A DNA stretch of 64,000 bases from Notolepis coatsorum (GCA_963971535.1 OZ020599.1:94301897-94365896); one strand, 5' to 3'; positions 42,117-53,800 are shown, numbered from the stretch's first letter. Notes: generated by a model from the sequence alone, not told the origin. Made by a program: numbers and translations.

Positions 42117-45100
42117 CGTGGGTGGGAAGTAGCTTCGAATCTGTTTTGAATCGCCACACCAATCCCAGGGTCATCTCCTGGGCTTCTCCCGGGATTGTAG
42201 CCATCCAGGTCTCGCTGCTGGCTGCCTTGTCCTCGGAGGAGAGGCTGCGCAGTACTTGCGGATCGCTGCTGGCCCACTGCCTGAGATCAAAGCCGCCTTT
42301 GATCAATGAGGCGCGGAGTTTAATCAGGAGAGCCTCGGCTTCTTCCTGGGTTGAAAGGCTTTGTAGACAGTTGTCTACGTAGAAGCTGTTCTTTACGCTG
42401 TGTCGGACCTCTTCGTCCGCTGCTGGGTCCTCTGCTACATGTTTCTGTAGTGCAAATGTCGCACAGCAGGGGCTGCACGTCGTTCCGAAGGGGAGGACTT
42501 CCCATTGGTAGATGGCTGGGTGCTCATCTCCTGGCTTCTCTCTCCATAGGAACCGTAACAGGGGCTTGTCCGCCTCTACTAATCTCACCTGCAGGAACAT
42601 TCCTTTAATGTCCCCGCTGATGGCCACCTTTTCCTGGCGGAAGCGGAGTAGAACGCCGAGTAGGGAGGGGCCGAGTGTGGGACCGGGCAGTAACTCTTTA
42701 TTCAGATTTTGGGATCCGATCTGGTAGCTGCAGTTAAATACTATGCGGTCTTTACCGTTGTGATGGACCTTGTGGTGGGGCACGTACCACGATTCAGTGG
42801 TCTGGTCAGCCTCTTTAATGTCCATCTTTGTGACGTGTCCCGCTGTGATGAGCTTCTCAATCTCAGCGCGGTATACACTCTCTTGGGCGGGGTTCTTGGC
42901 TAAGCGCCGCTCCGTGTTCAGCAGGTACCGTTCTATGGCGTCTGTCTTGGCGTGGAAAGTAGGCATTCCTTCTCGCCGCAGGAGTGGCGTGGCGTATCTC
43001 AACACGCCGTTGACCGGGACTCTCTTGGTCCCTGTCTCGAGGAGGTGAATGGCGTAAATGTCATCTTTAGAGCGAATGTCTTTCTTTCCATTCTTAAAGG
43101 GCATTTGTTCCAAGCTCCATAGCCGCTCTACGTGTTGCAGGAGTGCGGTTTCTCCCTCTGTGACTCGGGAGTGGAGACATCTAGTGGCTGTACTTCGGTT
43201 GAGAGATTTGGCGAGCGGGCCTTGGAGAGTCCATCCCAAACGGGTCTCGACTGCTGCAGGACAGCCTCGGGGTCCGGTATGAACCCGGTCTATCGGGACA
43301 ATGAGGTCTGCATGGTCGGAGCCTATCAACAGGGTCGGCATAGCATTGTCTATGAGCGGGATCGGTAACTTGCGCAGATGTGCATATTTCTCCATCAGCT
43401 TGGCGACGGGGTATGTGTACCGCGACAGTCCTATTTCTTGGCTGGTGAAAGCGTCTGCAATCTGGTACCGTCGCTCAGGCTGGCCGCTTGCTGCGATAGA
43501 GAATGAGACATTCTCGCCCTTTATCGTCTTCAAATCTCGTCTTATTGTCCGAATTGTCATTTGGGTTTCGCTTCCCCGCAGCCCTAGCTGGGCCGCAGCG
43601 GAGGCGAGCAGCAGGGTCTTCTCTGACCCGTCATCGAGGACGGCGTAAGTGTCCAGGACTTTATTCTGGTAGCTTAGTGTCACACGCACTACTTTTAGGA
43701 GTACTCGGGCTCCACTGCTGCTGGCGGGATCGATGTACATGACGCTCGCTTTGCGGCTGGATGGTGCAGGTGAAGGGCGCCGTCTGTTACTGTCGTGAAG
43801 TATGTCCAGATGGGCTCCATCGCACTTGGTGCACCTTTTCTTTAAGCGGCATTCGGCTGCCATGTGTGAGCGCGCACAGCGAAAACAGCGCTTGTTGGAC
43901 TTTATCCATTGACCTGCTTCCTCCGCGTTCAGCTTGGGGAAGGAGTCACATTGCGCTAGCCAGTGTTCTTTCTCACAGTAGGGGCACACTATCTTCCACT
44001 TCTCCGTTCTGGAGGGGGTACTGTGGCTCCTGCTGCTCGGTACTGACTCCGATTGGTGCATCACAGTCACCGATCTTCTTCCATCATTTAGTCGTCTGGT
44101 TCCTTCTCTGGAGCCAGGGGTGCTCCGTCCGAATGTATCTAGCCGTAGGCTGCTGACTTCTCTCGCCAGGAAGTCTGCTAGATCGAGGAGGTTCGGTTCG
44201 GGGCCATTCGGGTCTCTGTGGTCCCTCTGCCGCCTAAAGCGCTCCTGACGAGCGGGCGGCAGCTTCTCCAGGATCCTTTCCACATTTGAGTTGGCGTAAA
44301 GTTCATACTTCCCCTTCTCTCTTTGCGCTCCCAACATCCCTACCAGGGACTGCACTCTGATGGACAGGTCGTCCAGTGCTCGATTGTCTATTGCTGGGGG
44401 TAAGCGGTCGATGTGTCGGATCTCCTGGATCACGTAATCCCATATGCGCCCATACCTCTGGTCCAATGCTACCAGCGCTGCTGTGTATGGGGTGGTGGAA
44501 GTCGCGTAGGCGAGCGCTATATTATGTGCGCGGGGCACCTTTAAGTGCTGCAGTAGGATGGCGTATTTGTGGCGTTCATCCAATACATCCACCAACATGG
44601 TCTCCAGACACATGCGGAGTTCTGTATACTGGGCCCGGTTCTCTTGGGTGAAGTCGGGTACCATAGGTGTGCCAATGTATGACGCTGACTGTGGATACAT
44701 CGGCGAGCGTTGGGGGAGAGGCCTCCTAGGCGAGTCTCCTCCCGCTCCTTGGTATGGGCTGGTACCGGCAGTGTACCATGGCCCGCTTGTCCAGGTGCTG
44801 TTCCTCGGTGCGGGTCGTGCGTCGTGCTCACCCGTGTATAGAGTCGGGGGTCTGTAGCGCAGCTCCGCGGGAGTATAGCCTGGGCTGTACCGGACCTCCT
44901 GGTCCGGTAGAGTACTGTGCTGTCTTCGGGCGCGGTTCTCCTCCTCTTCCTCTTCATCTTCAGTTAGGTCATCCAGTGCTTGTAGTCTCTGGTTTAGCCT
45001 CTCCACAGGATATGCTGCTCCTTCCCGGTTGCTAGGTCTCGCTTGGACCGGTGGGGGGAGGTGGTCTGTGGGGGGTATAGACCTCGTCTGTTGGTCAAGT

Positions 45101-45879
45101 TCAGGGTTGTTTACTCGGCTAGGGGATGCCGCCCTGGAGGTGTGTCTAGACGAGTTCCTGGAGCCTCTGGCGGAGGGAGAGGGTGTTGTCCGTCTGATCA
45201 GCTGTTCTATTAGTTGCGCTTGCTGTCTGTCGCGCTGTGCGTCCCGTAGAGCACCAGCAGCTGCTCGCTGGCTGTCTGCTCGGTCTCGGGCCACATTCTC
45301 TTCCATCTGAATGCGTCTTATTTCCAGGCGTATGTGCTCTTCTTCGCTCCGTTGCTGTAGCTGCAATCGATCGCGTTCACCCTGGAGTCTATCGCGTTCA
45401 GTAGAGGCTTTCAGGCTGACGAGGAATGCCTGCTGTAGGGTCCTCTCTGCCTCGCTGGGAGAAGGCGGTTGTATAGGGGAGCCTTCCCTCGGGGTACTCC
45501 TTGCGGAGCCTTGGAGCTCTATCTCCACGGTGCTCTCCCCGTCTTCTTCCGTGCCGAGTTCTCTCTCGGTAGCGTTGTATTCCTCCCGGGACTCATCGGG
45601 GACTACTTCTTCAGTACTGGCGGGGTGTGAAGTCATGTCTGGTTCCCACTGGTCCCCACCGTGAACTTGGTCAGTTACATTAGAGCCCGTAGGGGCCTCT
45701 ATGGTCGGGGTAGTCTGGGCGTTGGGGTTAGACATACTTTTACTTTCTAGTTTTACCGCGTTTACTGTTAGTAGAAGACTAGGTTGTTGACTGACAGCGT
45801 AAGCCTCTAAGTACTGAGGGAGCCGTCGTTCGCGCTGCGGGCGTTGGTTAGGAGGATCGTTTCGTGGAGTGTTCATCAT
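42097..45879 (-). pseudogene. gag-pol: BEL/Pao Gag, protease and RT, cut short
   Basis: The frame is open from 45903; the first ATG is at 45879. N-terminal third acidic, Pro/Ser-rich with a charged Glu/Arg/Gln helix (about residues 150-230); capsid-like DUF1759 region (VDVLDERHKYAILLQHLKV, about 420-590); zinc knuckles CPYC...C and CFRCARSHMAAEC (about 625-680); aspartic protease site AVLDDGSEKTLL (about 745); RT from about 985 with DIKGMFLQVRL (motif A, about 1090) and FYVDNCLQS (motif C, about 1165), having YVDN where YVDD is usual. It ends 25 residues after a LGLVW strand, where the family normally continues through a conserved DPLG-type connection before RNase H. That block is absent and the frame changes, so I infer an internal deletion. 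Confidence 0.9.
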
Positions 45880-45930
45880 AGGCCATTTCAATATTAATAA
45901 CACTATATTAATATTACACTAATTACCCAT

Positions 45931-45946
45931 CCGGCTCGAAGGACCA
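45931..45946 (-). promoter_or_regulatory. BEL primer binding site, tRNA-Tyr
   Basis: The plus strand reads CCGGCTCGAAGGACCA, identical to the 3' end of eukaryotic tRNA-Tyr including CCA. It lies two bases inside the 5' LTR on the minus strand, where minus-strand DNA synthesis is primed. Confidence 0.85.
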
Positions 45947-45948
45947 AT

Positions 45949-47383
45949 TGTAACTGAGGGGTACAATTCCCTGACTGTATTACTAGATATGATACTTACT
46001 ACCACTACCTTTGTACTTAATATTCGGCCACCCAGTACACGGCATAAATATATTATCATGAACACTCTCACGTAGATGAAACGGATCCAACACAAATGTA
46101 CGAATTAGAAACAGGTCTTTATTTCCTACACAGCGATGGTGTGTAGAATAAGCACTTAATCACTTAATTACATTTATGAATTGAAATAGTATGCACTTTT
46201 ATGGCAAGGAGTATTCGTCGGTATATCAATAGATAATGTCCAATCTCTGAAGGCGCAGGTGGTAAATATACGACCTGGAATAGTTAAGGAATAACAGCAA
46301 TGATACTTTAATGATTATAGGCTGGATACACTAGAGGGGGTTAATCCGGTCGCTTGTAAGCCGACAGGAGTAGGAGGGGGGGGGGGGGTAGAATCCAGCT
46401 GCCTCGTCCGGCCAAGGGTATCCCAGGTGAACCCACTGTAGTGCCGTTCAATGCGCCGGCGATCCTTGGACCACAGATGAAAGCAGGTGGACTCTTTGTG
46501 GGCCGGCTCTCTCCGGTCCACGGGGGAGAGATGTGGAGAGACCTCGTCTTGCAGAGCGTCTCCTCACCTTGCGTCCTCTCCAGGGGGGGGGGTTCCAACA
46601 CACGGTAGTGTCGGGGGTCTTTATCCATAGAATAATCAAAGTATCCAAAGCATAATCCGTGCCTGGGAAGGCGGGCTGTCGTCGGTAGAATAATCCGGTA
46701 TACAGGTCCACTCGCTCGTCGGCTCTGGGGCTCCTCGGGTGCAGCTTCACATAGGGTCAACCACCCTGGGTAAGCAGCCAGTTCTCTGCCCGAAACGATG
46801 GGGTACTGACTACGGTAGTATTCTCACCGCACGAAGCACTATATATTAACAGACTATTATTAGCTTAATAGACTACGTCCAACTCGACGATATAGTGCCA
46901 AATATGACTATTCAAATATTAATATACACGATGTCTCAATACCGATGGTAGGCCGAACTTGGCCTTACTCCCACACGTGGCATCGCGGGGAGGCTTTACG
47001 TCTGTGACTCTATTGGAGGGTAAGAAACTGGACTGAAAAGAAAGTCCTACTTTAGTAGCGCAGTATATATACGCACTATGAACAAATAGTCCCATTAGTG
47101 GTGCGGTAGCCAAATTCCTACGCGGAACTAGGACTTGTTCGTACATGTCGAGCGGTACGTTTGAACTGGGTCTGAGGGGTATGGCAGCCTGGCACCAAGG
47201 TCTCGACCAATAGTAGAATGGAGACTATTATGGGATGTTCAGTAGGCTAGAATGGATATTCAATGCATATTGTACAAGGAATATACAAGGGATATCAGGG
47301 AATATTAGAGAATATACAAATACAATTAAATATATATATATAAATAAATATATATATTCGGTTTAATCTGGCCCTTCACAACA
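45949..47383 (-). repeat. BEL 5' LTR
   Basis: 1,435 bp, the partner of 38496-39928. It should contain promoter and polyadenylation signals for the minus-strand transcript; I did not assign them individually. Confidence 0.95.
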
Positions 47384-47630
47384 GTTAAGGTTAGGCATTG
47401 TTTCGGAGTTGGTTAAGGTTAGAACGGTTAAGTTTAGGCGCTGTTAAGGAGCTGGTTAAGGTTAGAGTTTGTCTTAGAGAATGGCAATATTCTTTCTATG
47501 GTTAAGGTTAGGCATGGTTAAGGTTAAGGTTAGGCATTGTTTCGGAGTTGGTTAAGGTTAGAACGGTTAAGTTTAGGCGCTGTTAAGGAGCTGGTTAAGG
47601 TTAGAGTTTGTGTTAGAGAATGGCAATAGA
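47384..47630. repeat. TTAAGG-rich tandem repeat next to BEL
   Basis: Two units of about 139 bp, each with ggttaaggttaggca, then ttcggagttgg and gaacggttaag. They continue the ggttaagg motif left of the BEL element (38463-38495), so BEL split this array. It looks telomere-like but lacks regular TTAGGG. Confidence 0.8.
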
Positions 47631-47682
47631 CAGCCTATTTCCGCGCGACAGCTCTCAGCAGCCTCGTTGCGCGTCCTGAGTT

Positions 47683-48414
47683 TGCCGCGTCACGTGCCTG
47701 TCGGGGCCAATCAGGCCTACCCCGGAAGTCACTTACTGTTGCGGAACAGGTACACGCGTCCAGGCGAGAAACGCCAAACGCTTTTAGTGAAATTCACGTT
47801 TAGCTACATATCGTCGTTTTCTGGGATTAGACAGGATCACTCTAAAACTATACTTATATTCACCACGGTATAACACGCGAAGGTATTGATGAACTAATTT
47901 ATTCTTTTTCACATATTGAACGATAGATAGTTGATGTCAAATGGGCCATAGTATTGTATCCATAGCTATAATATATATACTCTGTGGCATCCAATGAGTT
48001 AAAGGGCTAGTGCTCAGTCTGAGTAGAACAACCTTCTTGACACTTTCAGTGCCAGCCGTTAGACAGTTCCCGCTGTAGCAATGCCAACGATTTAAAAGAT
48101 AGGAGTGCATCACCTTGTTTGTAGAGCTAAATCTATATTCTATATTATAGCCATGGATACAATACTATGGTCATTTGACAGTGAATTTCTTCCGGTCAAG
48201 ATGCATAAAAGAGAAAATGTTTCCATGCATACATTCGCGCGTAATCCCGTGGTGAATATAAGTATAATTTGGTCTGGGATAATTCCAGAAAGGCTGAGTA
48301 ATAGCCTTATACGTCAATTCTACTATAACCATTGGCGTTTCTTGCCTGGACACGCTACTATTCCCAAATAAAATCTATATAGTAGGTATTATGTTTCATC
48401 ATGAATGCATGAAC
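47683..48414. repeat. Inverted repeat flanking BEL, right arm
   Basis: 47683-47775 and 48343-48412 are complementary to the left arm at 38077-38243. Between them is a TTAA-type element remnant (gagttaaagg near 47995, gacactttcagtgccagccg at 48037, tatagccatggatacaatac at 48146), related to the elements at 14.4, 28.3 and 36.9 kb. A poly-G run at 48415-48431 follows. Confidence 0.65.
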
Positions 48415-48431
48415 GGGGGGGGGGGGGGGGG

Positions 48432-48937
48432 TCATCACCAACGGCATACGTTGTGGAGTAACGTTGCACACACACGTTGCGATCGAGGTGAAGACATGGT
48501 TGGATCAATGCAGGATGATATGATATAGTCCTTACCTTCACTAGGATGTACCCCAAAAAGAATATTCCAATTATCTGATTGCGATTCCAAGTATTGGTGT
48601 CCATCGTGTCGCCAACATAATCCACCACACATCATGCATCGGGAGCATTTGACGCTTCTCAATCCAATCGCTATAACCGCTCCGCTCGCCCGACAAAGAA
48701 AAGTGAGCCCGGAGACATTTGGGCGTTACACAGGCTAAGATACAAGGTTTCAAAGGGTGCTCGAAACCGCCGTCTAGCTGGATGCTGCCGGTATTGCACT
48801 TTGGCGATCTCAGACTCATTCCTTATAACACAGGGATTAAAGCAAAAAAAATCTCCTGACTGAAATTTTTTTCATATTCTTATTTTAACCTCCACTGTAT
48901 TTCTTTTTAATAGCGTTGGCGTTTTAAGGGAGCCTAC
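48432..48937. other. Intergenic, unassigned
   Basis: No gene seen; short minus-strand frames up to 82 aa have no motif. Confidence 0.4.
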
Positions 48938-49334
48938 TTGTTTCGGTTTCGTCGATAATCCAATGTACAGTTACCCCCCCACCCCGCCTACCCAACCCTT
49001 CCCTCCCCAACCACCTCCAATGTACAGTCCCCCCCCCCTCCACCCAACCTCCTCCAATGTACAGTTTCTTCGTCAAATGTATATGCTCTCTTTTTTAGAC
49101 TCTTATTGTATCACAAACAATACTGTATTTGTAAATCTGGTACGTCATAAATGTATAGATGTAGCAGTATTATCTATCTGTATGTCATGTATGTCATATA
49201 TGTTATGATGAATTGAAAATGGGGGACCCTGATGTAAACAAGAGGAAAGTCTTTCTCTGGTCTGCAACCCCTTGACAATTGTGTGTATTGAGCTGTACTG
49301 TATTGTACCCATTCTGCAATCTGTTATAACAATC
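48938..49334 (+). mobile_element. LINE 3' UTR and tail, forward
   Basis: It holds cctccaatgtacag repeats, the gaaaatgggggaccctgatg block and attgtacccattctgcaatc near the end. It faces the next copy tail-to-tail. Confidence 0.75.
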
Positions 49335-49351
49335 AATCAATATTTAACCGA

Positions 49352-49810
49352 TTGCAGAATGGGTACAATACAGTATGGCTCAATACACACAATTGTTAAG
49401 GGGATGCAGACCAGAGAAAGACGTTTGTCTTGTTTACATCATCAGGGTCCCCCATTTTCAATTCATAGTGACATTTATGACATGCATGACATTGACATCA
49501 TGACATTTATGGCATAGGGACATACTACAGGTATATAGTACTGTTACATTTGTGACATATACGATATGCAAATATACAGTAATGTTACCCATAGATCCTG
49601 ACAGAGATTATACATATGATGGGGAGGAGACTGTACATTAGGAGGGGGTGGGTGGGTGGGAGAAAATATACAGTACCGTTACCCATAGATCCTAAGAGAG
49701 ATTATATGCATATGATGGGGAGGAGACTGTACATTAGGAGGGGGTGGTGGGAGAGAAATATACATACGGTGGGGAGAGAATATATACAGTGGGGAGGAGA
49801 CTGTCTATAG
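49352..49810 (-). mobile_element. LINE 3' UTR, reverse
   Basis: The inverse of the same UTR starts 18 bases after the forward copy (gattgcagaatgggtacaat). Near its far end the block atgatggggaggagactgta with flanks is tandemly repeated (about 49615 and 49713), so the 3' UTR itself is expandable. Confidence 0.75.
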
Positions 49811-50767
49811 ATACACCTGTGTGATGTTGCTACGGAGTTAAGCTAATAAACGTATACTCACAACCACAGTAGGGGACTCACATATTGTACTGTGAAGTAA
49901 CACGACAATGACAAACGTGTTGTTCTGTTTTTCTTTTTGACATTGTTGCGGCACACGGAACAAGTTAACTCACCACTACAGCCCCCAGTAGCGCTGCCTA
50001 GCCAGTCTCTTCAAATGTCCTCTCCTCTCGAAACTTTTTGTTAGGTGGTCCCGCTGATCCTTTTCATCTGAGAAACCCGCGGTGGGTTCTCTTTTTAGTG
50101 GCCGGCTTACTCCTTCCATTTAACCGACGCTATTAAGCTAACGTTAGCTAATCGGTATATAGCAGCGAGCCGAGTGCAAGCAGCGTGGTGGCTGTGACGT
50201 TGGTAAACAAGCAGTTGACGCGTGAGGCTGCAAAAAAGGCGACTCGTAAAACCAAAACACACCGCAGTTTTTAATTATTTTACATGACTATTTTGTTACC
50301 CTGCCATGTGGCGGACAAACTTCTCAGACCTCGCAATTGTCACTCGCCCAATAGCCTGCAGCTGCAACCGCGGAGCGAGCCTCCGGAGTGAGCAGCGTAA
50401 TCCTGTCTCTCGAGTCGCTGAGTGATGATGACTGCTTGGCGCGATAGGGAAAAAAAGCCCTTTTCCATATTTGGCGCCTCTGATTGGCTCAATTTTGTTT
50501 CAATCTGTATGCATCTACAAATCATATTATACCAGGTAGCCAATTCCGTCAGACTGCGAATCAAATGGACGGATCTCCCCAATCAAATTGACGGAAATCC
50601 GTCTGGAGACGGAATGCTTTAATGCATGTTATAACACCAAGGTCCCTGGATGAATAATGAATACAAATATTAAAAAAGGGAAAAACTATCCAAAAACGCC
50701 TTTTAAGTTTTTGGCACTCAACCGTCGGCGACCAATAACGACTTTTTACGTTTTTGGCACCCAAAGT

Positions 50768-50768
<1 letters not shown>
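49811..50768. other. Intergenic with a TTAA-element half
   Basis: No gene. gctaacgttagc motif near 50137. About 50690-50770 (ggcactcaaccgtcgg ... ggcacccaaagtg-ttaa) resembles one end of the TTAA palindromic family. Confidence 0.45.

Positions 50769-50811
<43 letters not shown>
50769..50811. repeat. (TAA)n microsatellite
   Basis: About 14 TAA units at the end of an L2-type LINE tail, where such trinucleotide runs normally sit. Confidence 0.95.
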
Positions 50812-50812
<1 letters not shown>

Positions 50813-51540
50813 TTTATTTGTATAGCACTTTTCATACAGAAGTTGCAGTTCAAAGTGCTTCACAACAGTAAAAATACAGGCATAAGCGAGCATGAGCAAG
50901 GTGAGGTAAATCACAGTGTTTCACATTAGGATCTAGCATTAGCATCCCAATAGGTTCTCTGTTTACAGTAATACAAATGACAAAAATTGTTTAAAATGAT
51001 TCGGTTTAAAAATAGTCTAAGAATTATAAAATGGAACAGACGGGCGGTTAGGTGGCCGAGCGGAGATTGCGTCCAGCTCACAGCTCCGGGGTTGTCACCA
51101 GCTTGGCTGGCCGTTCACACTAATACAATTGGCAGTATTAGAGGGTGGGAGAAGCTGGCGGGGTGGGTCCGGGTCGTTGTAAACAGCGACTCCTACTGTT
51201 CGGTCGGGGCGCCTGCTAAGCGTGGATAGGACCTGAGGGGGATAGTGTGATCCTCCCACACGCTACGCCCTCTCAATGAGAATCCGCGCTGCCAGGTGAA
51301 AAGAAGCGGTGATTGGCTGGACGTGTGTCGGAGGAAGCATGTGGTAGCCTCCACTCTCCCAGATGATCTGACTGTGGGGGGTAAGTGCGCAGCGACCAGG
51401 AAGGGACTGGGAATTGGCATACGACTAACATTGGGATGGGAGAAAATCGGAGGAAAATGGAGGGGGGAAAAGATCAAAAAAAAAAAAAAAAAAAAAAAAA
51501 TGGAACAGACATATAAAATAGTTCAATTTTGAATTACAAG
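50807..51540 (-). mobile_element. L2-type LINE tail split by SINE
   Basis: It matches 30567-30850. Its sequence is interrupted at 51041 by a SINE and resumes at about 51510 (acatataaaatagttcaat). Confidence 0.75.
51042..51496 (+). mobile_element. tRNA-derived SINE (family 1)
   Basis: gggcggttaggtggccgagc head, shared body gttcggtcggggcgcctgc, poly-A end. Target duplication of 12-14 bp (aaaatggaacagac) at 51028-51041 and about 51497-51510. Confidence 0.9.
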
Positions 51541-51544
51541 AGTA

Positions 51545-51665
51545 GGGCTGTCCCCGACTAAGGATTTGGATGGTCGACTATGATTGGCCAAAATGTGCCG
51601 TTAGTCGACGATTGGTAGACAAAAAAATAAAAAAAAGTATAATATTAAAAAAAAATTAATTATAA
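51545..51665. mobile_element. hAT end fragment
   Basis: TAGGGCTGTCCCCGACTAAG is a common fish hAT terminus, followed by gtcgactatgattgg and ttagtcgacgattgg. No matching right end was found, so it is a truncated remnant abutting the next feature. Confidence 0.6.
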
Positions 51666-52309
51666 AAAAAAGGAAGAAAACTGGAGCCGGGGGGCGGAGA
51701 AAAGCACCCAGGAGGGGCACAGTAGCAGGGGGGCCGGGGAACAGGACCAGAGGGGAGCCCAGAGAAGGGCGCACGGGGCACGGGACAGGGAGACAGAGAC
51801 CCGGCGAGGGGGGCTGGAGACGGGGACAGGGGCCCGGTGAGGGGGGCTGGAGACGGGGACAGGGGCCCGGAGAGGGGGGCTGGAGACGGGGACAGAGGAC
51901 CGGTGAGGGGGCCCAGAACAAAGGGGCGAGGGCGACAACCCCAGAGCAGGACCCCGGACGGGGGCCACTCCAGGTGCTGACCTCGGGATCGAACCAGGGG
52001 GCCCGGAGAAGAGGAGCGAAGGCGACAACCCCGGAGCAGGGCCCCGGACGGGGGCCACTCCAGGTGCAGACCTCGAGACCGAACCAGGGGGCCCGGAGAA
52101 GAGGGGCGAAGGCGACGACCCCGGAGTAGGACCCCGGACGGGGGACACTCCAGGTGCAGATCTCGGGACCGGGCGCAGGACCCCGAACGGGGGTCCCCCC
52201 CGGCGTAGACCTCGGTGCAGACCTCGGCATTGACCACGGCGCAGACCACGGCGTAGACCACAGCGTAGACCACGGCGTAGACCACGGCGTAGACCACGGC
52301 GCAGGGCTG

Positions 52310-52540
52310 GGCCAGACGAGGAGCCGGGACCAGACGAGGAGCCGGGACCAGACGAGGAGCCGGGACCAGACGAGGAGCCGGGATCAGACAAAGGGCCGGG
52401 ACCAGACAAAGGGCCGGGACCAGACGAGGAGCCGGGACCAGACGAGGAGCCGGGACCAGACGAGGAGCCGGGACCGGGACCAGACGAGGAGCCGGGACCA
52501 GATGAGGAGCCAGGACCAGACGAGGGGCCGGGACCAGACG
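52310..52540. repeat. 18-bp minisatellite inside the frame
   Basis: About 12 units of accagacgaggagccggg with variants (gatcagacaaagggccg). Just left, 52200-52310 has about nine 12-bp units of gcgtagaccacg. Both lengths are multiples of 3, so the frame survives unit gain or loss. Confidence 0.9.
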
Positions 52541-53479
52541 AGGAGGAAGGCCCGGGCGTGGAGGCCGGACCGGACGTAGAGACGAGACCCGACGTGGGAG
52601 CCGGACCAGACGACGACGAAGGGCCGGGCACGGAGGTTGAGACGGAACCAGGCGAGAAGCCGGAGGCAGGCGACTCCCCGGGGACAGGAGCAGGAGCACG
52701 ACCCGGACTAGACATCGGGGTCTCCCCGGGAGCCGGAGGAGGAACAGGGGCCATAGGGAACAAGCTAGCTGACGGGGCAGTCCTAGCTGTGGGAGCCTGG
52801 CAAACTGCAGGGGCTGAGCTAGCAGACGGGGCTGTACTAGCTGTGGAAGCCTGGTCAGCTGCAGGGGCTAAGCCAGCAGACAGGGCTGTACTAGCTGTTG
52901 AGACCATGGGGTTAGCCAACGGGGCGGCTCCAGGTAAACTGACCTTGCTAGCTGAAGGGGCAGTCCTAGCAGTGGGGAAACTGACCTTGCTAGCTGAAGG
53001 GGCAGTCCTAGCAGTGGGAGACAAACTAGCTGAATGAGCTACACACACAGTGGGGCTAGCAGGCAGAGCTGAGGTGTTAGCAGTAGGTACTCTGGCAGGT
53101 GAGGCTATGCTAGCTTTCCTAGACTTACTCGCTCTCAGAGACTTGCTAGCAGTACGAACTACGCTAGCAGATGGGGCTAAGGTGCTAGCAGTAGCTATGC
53201 TAACAACTGGGGCCATGCTGGCAGTAGAGGCTTCACCAGCAGAGGAGGCCATGCTAGCTGTGGAAACTATGCTAGCAGTAGGGACTGGACTAGTTACCTG
53301 GGTAGTGCTAGCTGCAGGACGCATGCTCTTCCAGGACTCCACTTCATCATGGAGAACAACAGGCGATAAGCGCTCTTTCGCTCCTCCAGACTGCAGGCCG
53401 GAGAATAATTGCCCAGGAATTCTTGTAAAAGGGAATGTGCCTCATGAAACCTGTCCCAGAGGGGGGCTACGGGACCAGT

Positions 53480-53800
53480 AGGGGATGCTATACTAGCAGG
53501 AAGGGCTAAGGTGCTAGCTGTAGATGCTACACTAGCAGGAAGGGCTAAGGTGCTAGCTGTAGATGCTACACTAGCAGGAAGGGCCAAGGAGCTAGCTGTA
53601 GAGGCTACACTAGCGGGAGGGGCTAAGGTGCTAGCTGTAGATGCTACACTAGCAGGAAGGGCCAAGGAGCTAGCTGTAGAGGCTACACTAGCGGGAGGGG
53701 CTAAGGTGCTAGCTGTAGATGCTACACTAGCAGGAAGGGCTAAGGTGCTAGCTGTAGATGCTACACTAGCAGGAAGGACTATGCTAGTCTTCTTAGCTTT
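53480..53800. repeat. 39-bp minisatellite inside the frame
   Basis: About eight units of gctaaggtgctagctgtaga plus tgctacactagcaggaagg, coding the 13-residue repeat on the minus strand. A related array of about 69-bp units lies at 54150-54430. Confidence 0.9.

Larger units (their letters stand above)
38496..47383 (-). mobile_element. BEL/Pao LTR retrotransposon, recent insertion
   Basis: An 8,888-bp element on the minus strand. LTRs begin TG and end CA in plus orientation and differ only by two bases in one poly-G run (1,433 and 1,435 bp). A 5-bp target duplication, GTTAA, lies at 38491-38495 and 47384-47388, the size usual for BEL/Pao. Order on the minus strand: 5' LTR, tRNA-Tyr primer site, gag-protease-RT frame, RNase H-integrase frame, polypurine tract, 3' LTR. 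The two frames are out of register and a conserved segment between them is missing, so this copy should not make complete Pol. It inserted in a ggttaagg-rich repeat. Confidence 0.95.

Noticed and set aside
40336-45664. Many plus-strand frames of 60-140 aa
   Set aside because: Antisense shadows of the BEL gag-pol frames; no motifs and no codon evidence.
47384-47630. Interstitial telomere array
   Set aside because: The repeat is ggttaagg/ggttaggca mixed in 139-bp units, not a regular TTAGGG array.
52154-53037. Plus-strand frames with DQTRSRDQTRSRD and AVGAWQTAGAELADGAV repeats
   Set aside because: Antisense readings of minisatellites with unit lengths divisible by three; the minus strand has the unique modules and an ATG after a leader, so I prefer it.
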